Positions 1 through 7,100 of a DNA stretch of 7,100 nt are shown here, piece after piece (positions within the stretch are counted from its first letter, which is position 1; each line of letters starts with the position of its first letter). The notes under the pieces were generated by a model that did no database searches, was not told where the DNA came from, and saw nothing but the letters and a program-made list of their open reading frames with translations. Both the position numbers and the translations under genes were made by a program. This DNA comes from Ignavibacteriales bacterium (GTDB lineage Bacteria > Bacteroidota > Ignavibacteria > Ignavibacteriales > Melioribacteraceae): NCBI GenBank assembly GCA_027080245.1, contig JALWSN010000190.1, positions 1 to 7,100 on the forward strand. Reading direction: 5' to 3'.

Positions 1-1
1 C

Positions 2-65
2 TAATCTGTGAAATAATCCGTGTTAATCTTTGGTAAAAAAGGAAACTACAGATTCACCCAGATTA
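2..65. repeat. Degenerate AATCTGTG-type repeats with an inverted partner
   Basis: Three adjacent imperfect units begin with AATC at positions 3, 15 and 25 (AATCTGTGAA, AATCCGTGTT, AATCTTTGGT). Two inverted copies of the core, CAGATT, lie at 49-54 and 59-64. The outermost pair, TAATCTG (2-8) and CAGATTA (59-65), forms a 7-bp inverted repeat. It may continue left of the window. It has no T-tract and is too degenerate to call a terminator or a defined mobile element. Confidence 0.5.
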
Positions 66-227
66 AATACATATGAATGACTTTTGCGTTCTCCGCGCAG
101 GGAAATATGCTTTTTTCTTTCTCGATTCACCTGCACATTTATACTGTTAACCACGAACAATTCAAAAGTAAAAATTAAAAAGGCAAAAGTATTTTTGATT
201 GCCAAACCCCTTTCTATTTTAGCACAT

Positions 228-259
228 TGTCTCTTAGTCTCTAAGTCACTCAGTCTCTT
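228..259. repeat. Four-copy octamer tandem repeat
   Basis: Four head-to-tail 8-base units occur with no gaps: TGTCTCTT (228-235), AGTCTCTA (236-243), AGTCACTC (244-251) and AGTCTCTT (252-259). The consensus is AGTCTCTT with one to three mismatches per unit. It lies in non-coding DNA. The unit is not a multiple of three, so it is unlikely to be relic coding sequence; a slippage-generated simple repeat is the plainest explanation. Confidence 0.6.
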
Positions 260-421
260 GAGTAATTCATTTGTTCTTGATTCTTCGATGTGCCTTCCTG
301 GAAATTTGCCATCTAAACCTCCCTTTGCGCTTTTGGTGTTCTTAGCGAGAAAACATGAAACGCGTTTAGCGGATTTAATCGCTCCTTAACTTAGCCTTCG
401 TCTAATTAGCGTTTCATTTCA

Positions 422-478
422 TGAACATTTCATTATTTGAACTATTCAATATTTGAACATTTCATAATTAGAACTATT
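422..478. repeat. Imperfect 25-bp direct repeat, period 32
   Basis: Positions 422-446 and 454-478 match at 23 of 25 bases by eye. Both copies begin TGAACATTTCAT and end GAACTATT. A 7-base spacer separates them. The pair lies directly downstream of the groESL terminator (in the sense of groESL transcription), in AT-rich DNA with no gene. No function is evident. Confidence 0.6.
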
Positions 479-487
479 AGATTATTT

Positions 488-525
488 TTTAAAAATAAAA
501 AGGCAGCCGAACGGGGCTGCCTTTT
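488..525 (-). terminator. Rho-independent terminator of the groES-groEL operon
   Basis: On the minus strand an 11-bp stem forms between 515-525 (AAAAGGCAGCC read on that strand) and 498-508 (GGCTGCCTTTT), with a 6-base loop at 509-514. The GC-rich core of 7 bp is followed by the U-rich run CTTTTTATTTTT, as expected for intrinsic termination. It lies about 25 bp past the groEL stop codon. The other side of the stem also has a short T-run (TTTTG), so weak termination of plus-strand transcription is possible. Confidence 0.9.
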
Positions 526-548
526 GTAAATAAGTCGAAGGAACGTTT

Positions 549-2177
549 TTAATACATTCCGTCCATGCCTGCCGGAGGCATAGCAGGCGCTTTTTCTTCT
601 TCTTTCTTTTCGTAAACAAGAGCCTCGGTTGTTAACAGCATTCCGGCAACGCTTGCGGCGTTTTCCAAAGCCGTTCTTGTTACTTTCGTCGGGTCGATAA
701 CGCCGGCTGCCAGTAAGTTTTCGTAAGTTTCGGTTGCGGCGTTAAATCCAAAGTCGTCTTTCCCTTCCATTACCTTGTTCAAAATAACAGCGCCTTCCAG
801 CCCTGCGTTGTAAGCAATTTGTTTTAAGGGCTCTGCAAGCGCTTTTTCAATAATCTTAATGCCAGTAGTTTGATCAGCATTTTCACCTTCAAGATTTTCA
901 AGAACAGCTTTAGCTCTTACAAGCGCAACGCCGCCGCCGGGAACTATGCCTTCTTCAACAGCAGCTCTTGTAGCGTGCAATGCGTCTTCCACTCTTGCTT
1001 TCTTTTCTTTCATTTCAACTTCCGTAGCGGCTCCTATTTTCAGAACAGCCACGCCGCCGGAAAGTTTAGCCAATCTTTCTTGTAATTTTTCGCGATCGTA
1101 ATCGGAAGTTGTTTTTTCAATTTGAGCCTTGATTTCGTTAATTCTCTTCTTGATTTCGTCTGCGCTTCCGCTACCTTCAACAATGGTAGTGTTATCCTTG
1201 TCGATTGTAACTTTCTTAGCTGTGCCGAGATATTCGATAGTAGCGTTTTCTAATTTGAAGCCTCTTTCTTCGGAAATAACCGTTCCGCCGGTTAAAATTG
1301 CAATGTCGTCCAACATAGCTTTACGTCTGTCGCCAAAGCCAGGAGCTTTAACGGCGGCAACTTTCAGAGTACCGCGCAACTTGTTAACAACCAAAGTTGC
1401 AAGAGCTTCGCCTTCTAAATCTTCGGCAATAATCAACAATGATTTCCCTGCCTGAGCAACTTTTTCCAAAATAGGCAGCAAATCTTTCATTGCGGAAATC
1501 TTTTTGTCGTGAATTAATATATAGGGATTTTCCAAAACGGCTTCCATCGATTCGGAATCGGTAACGAAATAAGGCGAAAGGTAGCCACGGTCGAACTGCA
1601 TTCCTTCAACCAAGTCTAATTCTGTTTCAGTGCCTTTAGCCTCCTCAACAGTAATAACTCCGTCTTTGCCAACTTTTTCCATTGCGTCGGCAATTAACTC
1701 GCCGATTGGCTTGTCGTTATTAGCCGAAATAGCGCCAACCTGAGAAATTTCTTCTCTGCCTTCAACTTCCTTGCTCATCCTTTTCAACTCTTCCACAACC
1801 TTTTCAACTGCCAAGTCAATTCCTCTCTTCAGGTCCATTGGATTAGCGCCTGCAGTAACGTTCTTCAAGCCTTCTCTGTAAATAGCTTGAGCTAAAACGG
1901 TAGCAGTGGTGGTGCCGTCTCCAGCCACATCGGAAGTTTTGGAAGCAACCTCGCGCACCATTTGAGCGCCCATGTTTTCCATTTCATTTTCAAGTTCAAT
2001 TTCTTTGGCTACGGTAACGCCGTCCTTGGTAACGGTAGGCGCGCCGAATTTCTTTTCAATTATTACGTTCCTTCCTTTAGGACCCAACGTAACTTTAACA
2101 GCATTAGCCAGCTTATCCACGCCTGCTTTTAACGAATTGCGCGCGTCGCTGCCATATTCTACTATTTTTGCTGCCAT
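549..2177 (-). CDS. groEL: Chaperonin GroEL (Hsp60, Cpn60), 542 aa
   Basis: This is the large subunit of the ATP-driven cytosolic folding chamber, which encloses non-native proteins together with the GroES lid. The length is standard for the family. The ATP-binding signatures are intact: LGPKGRNV (31-38), VTKDGVTVAKE (49-59) and DVAGDGTTTATVLA (83-96), which includes Asp87. The catalytic Asp398 lies in RVEDALHATRAAVEEG (395-410), followed by the glycine-rich VPGGGVAL. The start is supported by AGGAGG (2185-2190) seven bases before ATG. It is the second gene of the operon, 20 bp after groES, and is followed by a strong terminator. The C-terminal tail ends in MPPAGMDGMY, with only two Gly-Met steps rather than the long GGM repeat of Escherichia coli GroEL. 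Regulation should follow the CIRCE operator upstream of groES. Confidence 0.99.
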   Translation of the reverse strand: MAAKIVEYGSDARNSLKAGVDKLANAVKVTLGPKGRNVIIEKKFGAPTVTKDGVTVAKEIELENEMENMGAQMVREVASKTSDVAGDGTTTATVLAQAIYREGLKNVTAGANPMDLKRGIDLAVEKVVEELKRMSKEVEGREEISQVGAISANNDKPIGELIADAMEKVGKDGVITVEEAKGTETELDLVEGMQFDRGYLSPYFVTDSESMEAVLENPYILIHDKKISAMKDLLPILEKVAQAGKSLLIIAEDLEGEALATLVVNKLRGTLKVAAVKAPGFGDRRKAMLDDIAILTGGTVISEERGFKLENATIEYLGTAKKVTIDKDNTTIVEGSGSADEIKKRINEIKAQIEKTTSDYDREKLQERLAKLSGGVAVLKIGAATEVEMKEKKARVEDALHATRAAVEEGIVPGGGVALVRAKAVLENLEGENADQTTGIKIIEKALAEPLKQIAYNAGLEGAVILNKVMEGKDDFGFNAATETYENLLAAGVIDPTKVTRTALENAASVAGMLLTTEALVYEKKEEEKAPAMPPAGMDGMY

Positions 2178-2197
2178 ATCTTTTCCTCCTTATTTCC

Positions 2198-2497
2198 TTA
2201 ATGATTAATAATTCCTAAAATATCGTTCTCGTGCATTATTAAATATTCCTCGTCGTCAATTTTAATTTCCGTGCCGGAATATTTGCCGTACAAAACTTTG
2301 TCTCCAACGTGAACGGACATATTTATTTTTGTCCCTTCCTCGGTAATTTTACCTGGACCAACAGCGACAACTTCGCCTTCAATTGGCTTTTCTTTCGCAG
2401 TGTCCGGTAAAATAATGCCGGATTTGGTTTTTTCTTCTGTAGGTTGAGGCTTTACTATTACTCGATCCGCTAACGGTTGAATTTTAAAATCTTTCAT
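2198..2497 (-). CDS. groES: Co-chaperonin GroES (Hsp10, Cpn10), 99 aa
   Basis: This is the small heptameric lid of the GroEL chamber. Recognisable elements are the N-terminal strand PLADRVIVKP (8-17), the mobile loop with the hydrophobic GroEL-contact triplet Ile-Ile-Leu (28-30) inside SGIILPD, GEVVAVGPG (41-49) and the C-terminal core VGDKVLYGKYSGTEI (64-78). The open frame extends nine codons further upstream to an ATG at 2524, but that start would lie inside the CIRCE operator and lacks a ribosome site. The start at 2497 is preceded by a near-perfect GGGAGGTGAT and gives the usual family N-terminus MKDFKIQPL. It is first in the operon and probably co-translated with groEL. Confidence 0.98.
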   Translation of the reverse strand: MKDFKIQPLADRVIVKPQPTEEKTKSGIILPDTAKEKPIEGEVVAVGPGKITEEGTKINMSVHVGDKVLYGKYSGTEIKIDDEEYLIMHENDILGIINH

Positions 2498-2500
2498 AAC

Positions 2501-2510
2501 ATCACCTCCC
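2501..2510 (-). promoter_or_regulatory. Strong ribosome binding site fixing the groES start
   Basis: On the minus strand GGGAGGTGAT ends three bases before the ATG at 2497. It matches the 16S anti-Shine-Dalgarno complement at nine of ten bases. It decides the groES start against the upstream in-frame ATG at 2524. Confidence 0.9.
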
Positions 2511-2517
2511 TTTTTTA

Positions 2518-2544
2518 TTAGCACTCAATTTATGCGAGTGCTAA
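2518..2544 (-). promoter_or_regulatory. CIRCE operator (HrcA repressor site)
   Basis: The sequence is a perfect inverted repeat, TTAGCACTC, nine bases, GAGTGCTAA, identical to the CIRCE consensus. HrcA binds this element and represses groESL (and often dnaK) until heat stress withdraws active repressor. Here it overlaps the last two bases of the -10 box and covers the predicted transcription start, about 20 bp upstream of groES, so bound repressor would block initiation. No hrcA gene is in the window. Confidence 0.98.
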
Positions 2545-2571
2545 TATATGCCAATTAAAAAAAAATGTCAA
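2543..2571 (-). promoter_or_regulatory. Sigma-70-type promoter of groES-groEL
   Basis: Read on the minus strand, a consensus -35 hexamer TTGACA (2571-2566) is followed by a 17-base spacer (2565-2549) and a -10 hexamer TATATT (2548-2543). The spacing is ideal and the -10 matches at five of six bases. The expected start point near 2536 gives a leader of roughly 40 bases and lies inside CIRCE. It is of the housekeeping type rather than the TTTG / TAnnTTTG form described for classical Bacteroidetes. Transcript mapping is not available here. Confidence 0.88.
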
Positions 2572-2653
2572 GTAACATTTTTTCAGATTGTGTTTGATGA
2601 TTTTCTTTTAAGTTGGATTCAAAATGATTAAAGTATTTAAAGTACAAATACAT

Positions 2654-2692
2654 CTGTCAAAAATAAATTGAGTTACAATGCATTTTGGACAG
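2654..2692 (-). other. Weak bulged inverted repeat downstream of the ABM-like gene
   Basis: CTGTC (2654-2658) followed by AAAA can pair with TTTT (2683-2686), a bulged G, and GACAG (2688-2692), leaving a 20-base loop. It lies just past the stop of the 2707-2991 gene, where a terminator would be expected, but no U-run follows on the minus strand. The same stretch contains a second TTGACA on the minus strand (2660-2655) with no convincing -10 box at normal spacing. It may be chance in AT-rich DNA. I see no other signal in the gap between this gene and the groES promoter. Confidence 0.2.
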
Positions 2693-2706
2693 AAGCAATT
2701 TCAAAA

Positions 2707-2991
2707 TTAAATTTCTTCAACGTCCGTTATTACAATTTTATTTTCGCAAAGTTCCTTAATGCTTTCAATGAATTGGGTTGTGTAATCGGCTGCGAAATGT
2801 CTTTCTGCCGCGGTTCTATCGGTAAATTCAATTAAATGAATAAAAGTAACGTCGTCCTCTTTCCGGAAAACCCTGCAATTGGTTTCGGGTTCGTTTATTT
2901 CAATTTCATCCAAGTAAATGTTTATTAAATCGAGCGCTAATTCAACTTTCTCTTTTTTAATTTGATATTCAAATAATTTTAATCTGCGCAT
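2707..2991 (-). CDS. Small ABM-like dimeric alpha/beta-barrel protein, 94 aa
   Basis: The size and pattern resemble the antibiotic-biosynthesis-monooxygenase (ABM) / dimeric alpha-beta barrel superfamily: an N-terminal strand RLKLFEYQI, a helix (about 13-30), the strand FIHLIEFTDRTAAERH (50-65) with the characteristic 'hydrophobic strand, then acidic turn, then A..H helix', a second helix to about residue 84 and a final strand KIVITDVEEI. Members form small dimers acting as quinol-type monooxygenases, heme-degrading enzymes or stress proteins. No cofactor site can be assigned here, so the reaction is unknown. It lies 8 bp after the DUF2905 gene and is probably the last gene of a three-gene cluster. 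The ribosome site (GAGTG) is weak, consistent with dependence on upstream translation. Confidence 0.75.
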   Translation of the reverse strand: MRRLKLFEYQIKKEKVELALDLINIYLDEIEINEPETNCRVFRKEDDVTFIHLIEFTDRTAAERHFAADYTTQFIESIKELCENKIVITDVEEI

Positions 2992-2999
2992 TTTTCACT

Positions 3000-3206
3000 C
3001 TAAAATAATTTTTTAAACAACCATGCTAACGCCGAAATTAAAATGCTCAGAACAATCATCGATGTTATTGGAATGTAAACTTTGAGGTTGGGTTTGTCAA
3101 TAACAATATCGCCCGGCAATTTGCCAATAGGCAGTTGTTTAATGAAAGGATAAAACAGCCCGATTGCAAGAAATAATATCCCGACGAAAATAAAAATTTT
3201 CCTCAT
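3000..3206 (-). CDS. DUF2905 family membrane protein, 68 aa
   Basis: This is a short two-helix inner-membrane protein: hydrophobic segments at about residues 4-22 and 46-64 flank a loop containing LPIGKLPGDIVID (25-37), then a Pro-containing strand. The GKLPGDI motif followed by a 'YIPITS' stretch is the hallmark of DUF2905, a widespread family of unknown function. The length is typical. Its ATG is one base from the TAG stop of the upstream beta-barrel gene (TAG-C-ATG), so translation is likely coupled. No separate ribosome site needs to be invoked. Confidence 0.9.
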   Translation of the reverse strand: MRKIFIFVGILFLAIGLFYPFIKQLPIGKLPGDIVIDKPNLKVYIPITSMIVLSILISALAWLFKKLF

Positions 3207-3207
3207 G

Positions 3208-4455
3208 CTAAAAGTTAAACCTCGTATTTACTACGTTATTGTAAATACTTCCGAAGGCGTAAGAAAACCCTACGCTGGCGTAGTAACTAAATTGCGTCGC
3301 TAATTCTTTACGCTGCAATAATACTTCTTCCAAACTTGCGTTCTCAAGCGGCAATTCTATTTGGTCGTGAATAGCTTTGAATTGTCCGCTTAAATCTAAG
3401 GACAATCCTTCAAACAGTTTCAGATTAAACGATAAATTTATTTTGGCAGAATTCTTCTTGAGATCGTGTAAGTAAGAGCTTAAAACAAGAGAGCCGTTTA
3501 CTCTGCCCCATTCTTTAATTATGCCAATGCCAAGAACTAACTTTTGCTGCGCAAGGAATTCTTCCACCTTATTGAAGATTGTTGTGTCGGCATAATTATT
3601 GTATTTTCCAAAAACTTTAAATTGGAAAATCAACTGCCTGCTGTTAGATTCCGAATAAGGAAAATAGTTGTATTCAACGCCAATGCCCGGCGCAATGGAA
3701 AAATCAATGTTGTTGTAAGTGGATGATTTGCCGGAAAGCCATCCGCCTAACGACCAATGCGCCGATACTGATTTAATCAAAGCCGAATAAAAGCGCTGAC
3801 TTCTTTTGATATTTTTAATTTTGACATCATTGTAATCGTAGTTGTTCTCGTCGTATTCATTATTAAAGTAAGCAAAAAATTTCCACGCATCGGTTACCCT
3901 CGAAGCCGAAAACGAAGCGTTAACATTCGAAAATTGCGAAGTCTTTTCCCCCGATGTGAAAACCCTTAACGATGTTCTGAAAACCCAATAATTCCATTTG
4001 TCGTTTAGGTACTCATTTGTTTTAAGAATACTTTTACCGCCAAAGGTTATTTTAAAATTATCCGCAATTGGCAGTTTGTAGAGAAATCTCAACAATCCCA
4101 ATTTTAATTTTTTAATTAATTTTTTCCTCGAGGTTTCGTAAGTATCTGTTTGATGCGTAAAGTATTTTAATGTATCCTTAATATTCGCAAAGTTTTTTTG
4201 ACCAATAAAAATGAGAGAATATTCGCGTCCACCGCTTCCCGTCCTACGCCGCGTTGTAAAAATGTGAATGTCCGCTTCGTGCCTGTCGCGAACAAAATTC
4301 ACAAATGTTATTTTTTCCCTAATATAGCTATCGTTACACCACCGGCATTCCAAAAATACGTTTGGAGTTTTATTCGCGGGACTTGAATTGCTAACCGAAG
4401 CTTTAACGCTTGCAAAGGCAAAAACAATAAAAAATAAAAAAGTTGACTTTCTCAT
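3208..4455 (-). CDS. Putative outer-membrane beta-barrel protein, 415 aa
   Basis: A signal peptide is visible at residues 1-19: charged MRK, a Phe/Ile/Val-rich core, then a VKA cleavage site. A short globular domain follows (32-91), with VFLECRWCNDSYIREKI (33-49), which carries a CxxC pair (Cys37, Cys40), then FVRDRHEADIHIF and RTGSGGREYSLIFIG (71-85). A basic linker leads to a long region of alternating aromatic and polar strands (about 130-415), including SAHWSLGGWLSG, a Tyr-rich segment and FSYAFGSIYNNVVNTRFNF. The last residue is Phe, as in many barrel proteins handled by the Bam machinery. From memory it resembles uncharacterised DUF481-like barrels of Bacteroidota and relatives. Ligand and function are unknown. 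The start follows GCGAGGA with almost no spacing, so initiation may be weak; no better in-frame start fits the signal peptide. It is the first gene of the cluster. Confidence 0.8.
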   Translation of the reverse strand: MRKSTFLFFIVFAFASVKASVSNSSPANKTPNVFLECRWCNDSYIREKITFVNFVRDRHEADIHIFTTRRRTGSGGREYSLIFIGQKNFANIKDTLKYFTHQTDTYETSRKKLIKKLKLGLLRFLYKLPIADNFKITFGGKSILKTNEYLNDKWNYWVFRTSLRVFTSGEKTSQFSNVNASFSASRVTDAWKFFAYFNNEYDENNYDYNDVKIKNIKRSQRFYSALIKSVSAHWSLGGWLSGKSSTYNNIDFSIAPGIGVEYNYFPYSESNSRQLIFQFKVFGKYNNYADTTIFNKVEEFLAQQKLVLGIGIIKEWGRVNGSLVLSSYLHDLKKNSAKINLSFNLKLFEGLSLDLSGQFKAIHDQIELPLENASLEEVLLQRKELATQFSYYASVGFSYAFGSIYNNVVNTRFNF

Positions 4456-4633
4456 TCCTCGCGCTCTGTTTTAAGTTGAAAAATAAAAATTTTTAAGCTA
4501 ATCAAAATAAACTATTTCAATAATGACAAGCAAAAAACAGCTTCGTTTTATTTTAAAAAATCAAATAATCATTTAATTAGACAAATATATTTAATAAATT
4601 TCTGATTTAATTTTTAAAAAACGAGGTAGAAAC
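4456..4633. promoter_or_regulatory. Divergent AT-rich intergenic region
   Basis: These 178 bp separate the minus-strand barrel gene from the plus-strand PrpD-family gene, so both promoters should lie here. The sequence is very AT-rich and contains several TA-rich hexamers, but no -35/-10 pair stands out on either strand. GAGG at 4623-4626, seven bases before the ATG at 4634, is the ribosome site of the PrpD-family gene. No operator palindrome or riboswitch is recognisable. Confidence 0.5.
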
Positions 4634-6079
4634 ATGGGGAAATCAATTTCAAGAACTATTGCCGAATTTGTTGTGGAACTCAAATACGAAGATATCCCAA
4701 AAAAAGTAATTGAAACGGCGAAAAAATTCCTTTACGATTCAATTGGTTGCGCTTACGGAGGTTTACAAACAAAAGACGTTAACATTCTTTACAACATCTA
4801 CAAAAGAATGGGTGGCGCCCAGGAGTCTACAATAATCGGACTTGGTTACAAACTGCCGGCTGTAAACACAACGTTAATTAATTCCTTGGCTATTCGAGCG
4901 TTAGATTACAATGATATTTATTGGCGGGAAGACCCCTCGCACCCTTCGGACCTAATACCGGCAGCGCTTTCGACGGGCGAGCTCGTTAATGTTCCGATGA
5001 AAGATACTTTAACGGCAATTATTCTCGCATACGAATTCGAGCAACGTCTATGTGAGTTTGCCACGCCGGGAATACGCGAACGGAAATGGCATCACGCGAC
5101 TCTGACGCAGTTTGTTTCTCCAATTGTCGCAGGTAAACTGCTTGGGTTGAACGTTGAACAAATGGTAAACGCTATTGGCATTAGCGCCTCCCACAACTAC
5201 ACGGTTGGAGCGCCTACGGCAGGGAAATTAACCATGATGAAAAACACTGTCGATCCGATGGCAGTTCAAGCCGGTATACTTGCGGCTCTTATGGCAAAAG
5301 AAGGTTACTCCGGTACGGAATTAATTTTCGAAGGCAAAGAAGGTTTCATGGATACTTTCTTTGGCTGGGACGTTAACAACAATAAACCTAATCCGGTTAA
5401 AATGGAAGGTAGAAGCGAAACAGGCGAGTGGAGTTGGAACGTTGACAAATTAACAGAAGGTTTAGGAGACAGCTTCAAAATAATGGAATGCGGAATGAAG
5501 GCTTTTCCGACCGAAGCTTTGACGCACACTCACATTTCCGCTACGCTTGAAGTAATGAGAAAGAACAAGATTGATTTTAACGAAATTGAAGAAATTAAAA
5601 TTACTACAATCGCCAGAGCCGTTGACATTTTATTTGACCCCAATAAATATGCGCCCAAAACAAGGGAGACCGCCGATCATTCCCTTCCCTATTGCATTGC
5701 CGCGGCTGTAGTGGACGGCAAAATAACAACCGACACATTTTCAGAAGAAAAATTGAAAGACACCAGAATCTGGCAAGTCATTAACAAAATCAGGGGAGAA
5801 GCTTCCGAGGAATTCGAAAAACTCTTCCCAGAAAAGCAACCTTCGCAAGCTACTATTATTCTTAAGGATGGGACGACCTACAGCCATTATCTTGAATATC
5901 CAAAGGGCGATCCGCGCAACCCGATGACAATTGACGAACTACAGATTAAATTTAATTCCTTAAGCGCGCGGTTCCTTTCGGACGAAAAGCGGAAAGAAGT
6001 AAAAAATACAATTTTCAATGCGGAGGAGTTTTCAACACGAGACTTTATGAACTCTTTAATTGCAGACAAAAAAATTTAG
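4634..6079 (+). CDS. MmgE/PrpD family protein (2-methylcitrate dehydratase-like), 481 aa
   Basis: MmgE/PrpD enzymes are cytosolic, cofactor-free enzymes; known members dehydrate 2-methylcitrate or citrate, or decarboxylate cis-aconitate. The length fits the family (E. coli PrpD is close to 480 aa). Visible signatures are the opening helix with FLYDSIGCAYGG (32-43), the active-site segment RALDYNDIYWREDPSHPSD (88-106) with Asp91, Asp94 and His103, KWHHAT (151-156), APTAGKLTMMKNTVDPMAVQAG (193-214, Lys198 and Lys203) and MKAFPTEALTHTH (288-300) with Lys289. By eye these correspond to the conserved Asp, His and Lys residues of the family pocket. GAGG (4623-4626) supports the start. It precedes a CitE-like lyase gene by 72 bp with no terminator between, so the two are probably co-transcribed. 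The family is clear; the substrate is not, so no gene symbol is given. Confidence 0.93.
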   Translation: MGKSISRTIAEFVVELKYEDIPKKVIETAKKFLYDSIGCAYGGLQTKDVNILYNIYKRMGGAQESTIIGLGYKLPAVNTTLINSLAIRALDYNDIYWREDPSHPSDLIPAALSTGELVNVPMKDTLTAIILAYEFEQRLCEFATPGIRERKWHHATLTQFVSPIVAGKLLGLNVEQMVNAIGISASHNYTVGAPTAGKLTMMKNTVDPMAVQAGILAALMAKEGYSGTELIFEGKEGFMDTFFGWDVNNNKPNPVKMEGRSETGEWSWNVDKLTEGLGDSFKIMECGMKAFPTEALTHTHISATLEVMRKNKIDFNEIEEIKITTIARAVDILFDPNKYAPKTRETADHSLPYCIAAAVVDGKITTDTFSEEKLKDTRIWQVINKIRGEASEEFEKLFPEKQPSQATIILKDGTTYSHYLEYPKGDPRNPMTIDELQIKFNSLSARFLSDEKRKEVKNTIFNAEEFSTRDFMNSLIADKKI

Positions 6080-6151
6080 TTTCTTTTATTTAATTTCTTT
6101 TAATAAATTTTAAAATGACAATAAGTAAAACAATTTAATAAATGGTGAACC

Positions 6152-7100
6152 ATGAAAGCCTATTCTGGTAAAAAAGGAAAAGAAAATCGTTCGGATTGTT
6201 ACTTTGAAGTTGAAAGCAGAAGGCGTGGCGGAATTAAAATTACGCTTGAAAGTAAGGTAAAATCGATGTACGGCGCAAGCATTGAAAAATTGCTGCATGA
6301 AATGTGCGATTTTTTTGAAGTAAAGAATTTAAATATTTACCTCGAGGATTACGGCGCTTTGCCTTTTACGCTTGCGGCAAGATTTGAATTAGCCTTAAAG
6401 AGATTGTTCCCGAAAATAAAGGACGAATTCCTTCTCCCCTTTAATTCAGCCAATAAATACAAGACCCAAAAGAATCGCTTGCGTAGAAGCCGTTTGTACT
6501 TGCCCGGCAACCAACCGAAATTATTTATTAATGCAGGCTTACACAAACCGGACGGAATAATTCTTGACCTGGAGGACAGCGTATCGCCGGAAGAAAAAGA
6601 CGCCGCACAGCTTCTGGTTCGCAACGCGTTAAGAAGCGTTGATTTTTACGGCGCCGAACGAATGGTAAGAATCAACCAATTGCCGCTGGGCTTGGAGGAT
6701 TTGAAATTCGTTGCGCCTCACAACGTTCACGTTGTTTTAATTCCCAAGTGCGAAAATCCCGAAGATGTTTTGATTGTAAGGGAAGAAATCAACAACATTA
6801 AGAAAGAACGGAACATCCGGGCAAAAATTTATTTGATGCCAATAATCGAAAGCCCGTTGGGCGTAATTAAAGCTTTTGAGATCGCAAGCGCGGCTCCCGA
6901 AGTTTGCGCGCTGGCAATTGGACTTGAAGATTACACTGCAAATATTGGGGCTCAGCGAACGAACGAAGGAAGGGAAAGTTTCCTTGCGCGCTCGGCAATT
7001 GTAAACGCCGCGAAGGCTGTTGGCATTCAAGCAATAGACACGGTATTTTCCGACGTTAACGACAGCGAAGGCTTACGGAAAAGCGTGCTCGAAGCAAAAG
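6152..7100 (+). CDS. CitE-like CoA-ester lyase with N-terminal CitD-like domain (partial, 3' end missing)
   Basis: An open frame runs 316 codons off the right edge. The start ATG is fixed by an in-frame TGA at 6146; a modest GGTGA lies three bases upstream. Residues 111 onward are an HpcH/HpaI aldolase / citrate lyase beta-subunit barrel: RRSRLYLPGNQP (111-122), IILDLEDSV (136-144), VRIN (172-175), IPKCEN (197-202), PIIESPLG (230-237) with probable Mg-ligand Glu233, and LAIGLEDYTANIGAQR (254-269) with Asp260. Such enzymes cleave citryl-, citramalyl- or malyl-CoA-type thioesters. Residues about 14-88 resemble CitD, the acyl-carrier subunit of citrate lyase: SDCYFEVE, KITLESKVKSMYGASIE and IYLEDYGALPFTLAARFELAL, the last matching the CitD 'DDKGALD...RAR.E' motif. 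The residue aligned with the prosthetic-group Ser appears to be Arg13, with Ser14 just after it. The C-terminal part of the barrel lies outside the window. Confidence 0.9.
   Translation, partial: MKAYSGKKGKENRSDCYFEVESRRRGGIKITLESKVKSMYGASIEKLLHEMCDFFEVKNLNIYLEDYGALPFTLAARFELALKRLFPKIKDEFLLPFNSANKYKTQKNRLRRSRLYLPGNQPKLFINAGLHKPDGIILDLEDSVSPEEKDAAQLLVRNALRSVDFYGAERMVRINQLPLGLEDLKFVAPHNVHVVLIPKCENPEDVLIVREEINNIKKERNIRAKIYLMPIIESPLGVIKAFEIASAAPEVCALAIGLEDYTANIGAQRTNEGRESFLARSAIVNAAKAVGIQAIDTVFSDVNDSEGLRKSVLEAK

Larger units (their letters stand above)
1..487. other. Gene-free region made of degenerate short repeats
   Basis: I find no credible gene in this stretch. The short open frames on both strands read low-complexity peptides rich in Ser, Leu, Phe and Lys, with no Shine-Dalgarno site or family resemblance. 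The DNA is a patchwork of short repetitive motifs: AATCTGTG/AATCCGTG/AATCTTTG units near the left edge, segments of the style TTTGCGTTCTCCGCG (85-99) and TTTGCGC...TTCTTAGCGAGAAA (324-353), an octamer tandem repeat (228-259) and a 25-bp direct repeat (422-478). From memory, similar TTTGCG.../AATCTGTG... debris occurs between genes in many unrelated bacterial genomes. That recollection is not a search result. Confidence 0.6.

Overview
The window looks like a chromosomal piece of an AT-rich Gram-negative bacterium. The surface-type beta-barrel protein with a signal peptide and a terminal Phe implies an outer membrane. Several protein families (the barrel with its VFLEC...YIR N-terminal domain, DUF2905, and the GroEL/GroES style) suggest the Bacteroidota/Chlorobiota/Ignavibacteriota group, with Ignavibacteria-like organisms my best guess. 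That placement is inferred from family resemblance, not from a search.

Layout from left to right. Positions 1-487 hold no convincing gene; they are a mosaic of short degenerate repeats. A strong hairpin terminator (488-525) then ends a minus-strand groES-groEL operon (groEL 549-2177, groES 2198-2497). The operon is driven by a near-consensus sigma-70-type promoter (2543-2571) whose start-site region is covered by a perfect CIRCE operator (2518-2544), the binding site of the HrcA heat-shock repressor. Upstream lies a second, tightly packed minus-strand cluster: a putative outer-membrane beta-barrel protein (3208-4455), a DUF2905 two-helix membrane protein (3000-3206) and a small ABM-like dimeric alpha/beta-barrel protein (2707-2991). 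Gaps there are only 1 and 8 bases.

A 178-bp AT-rich divergent intergenic region separates this cluster from a plus-strand pair of carbon-metabolism genes. These are an MmgE/PrpD-family dehydratase-type enzyme (4634-6079) and a CitE-like CoA-ester lyase (6152 to the right edge, incomplete). The lyase carries an N-terminal domain resembling CitD, the acyl-carrier subunit of citrate lyase. The pair probably acts on a branched or tricarboxylic hydroxy-acid (methylcitrate, citrate or citramalyl type), but the substrate cannot be read from the sequence.

Most of the window is ordinary. The part most worth a second look is the CitD-like/CitE-like fusion: the residue aligned by eye with the prosthetic-group serine of CitD is Arg, with a Ser one position later. 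The left-hand repeat mosaic is the second most interesting feature. I see no clear new defence system, CRISPR array, RNA gene or mobile element.
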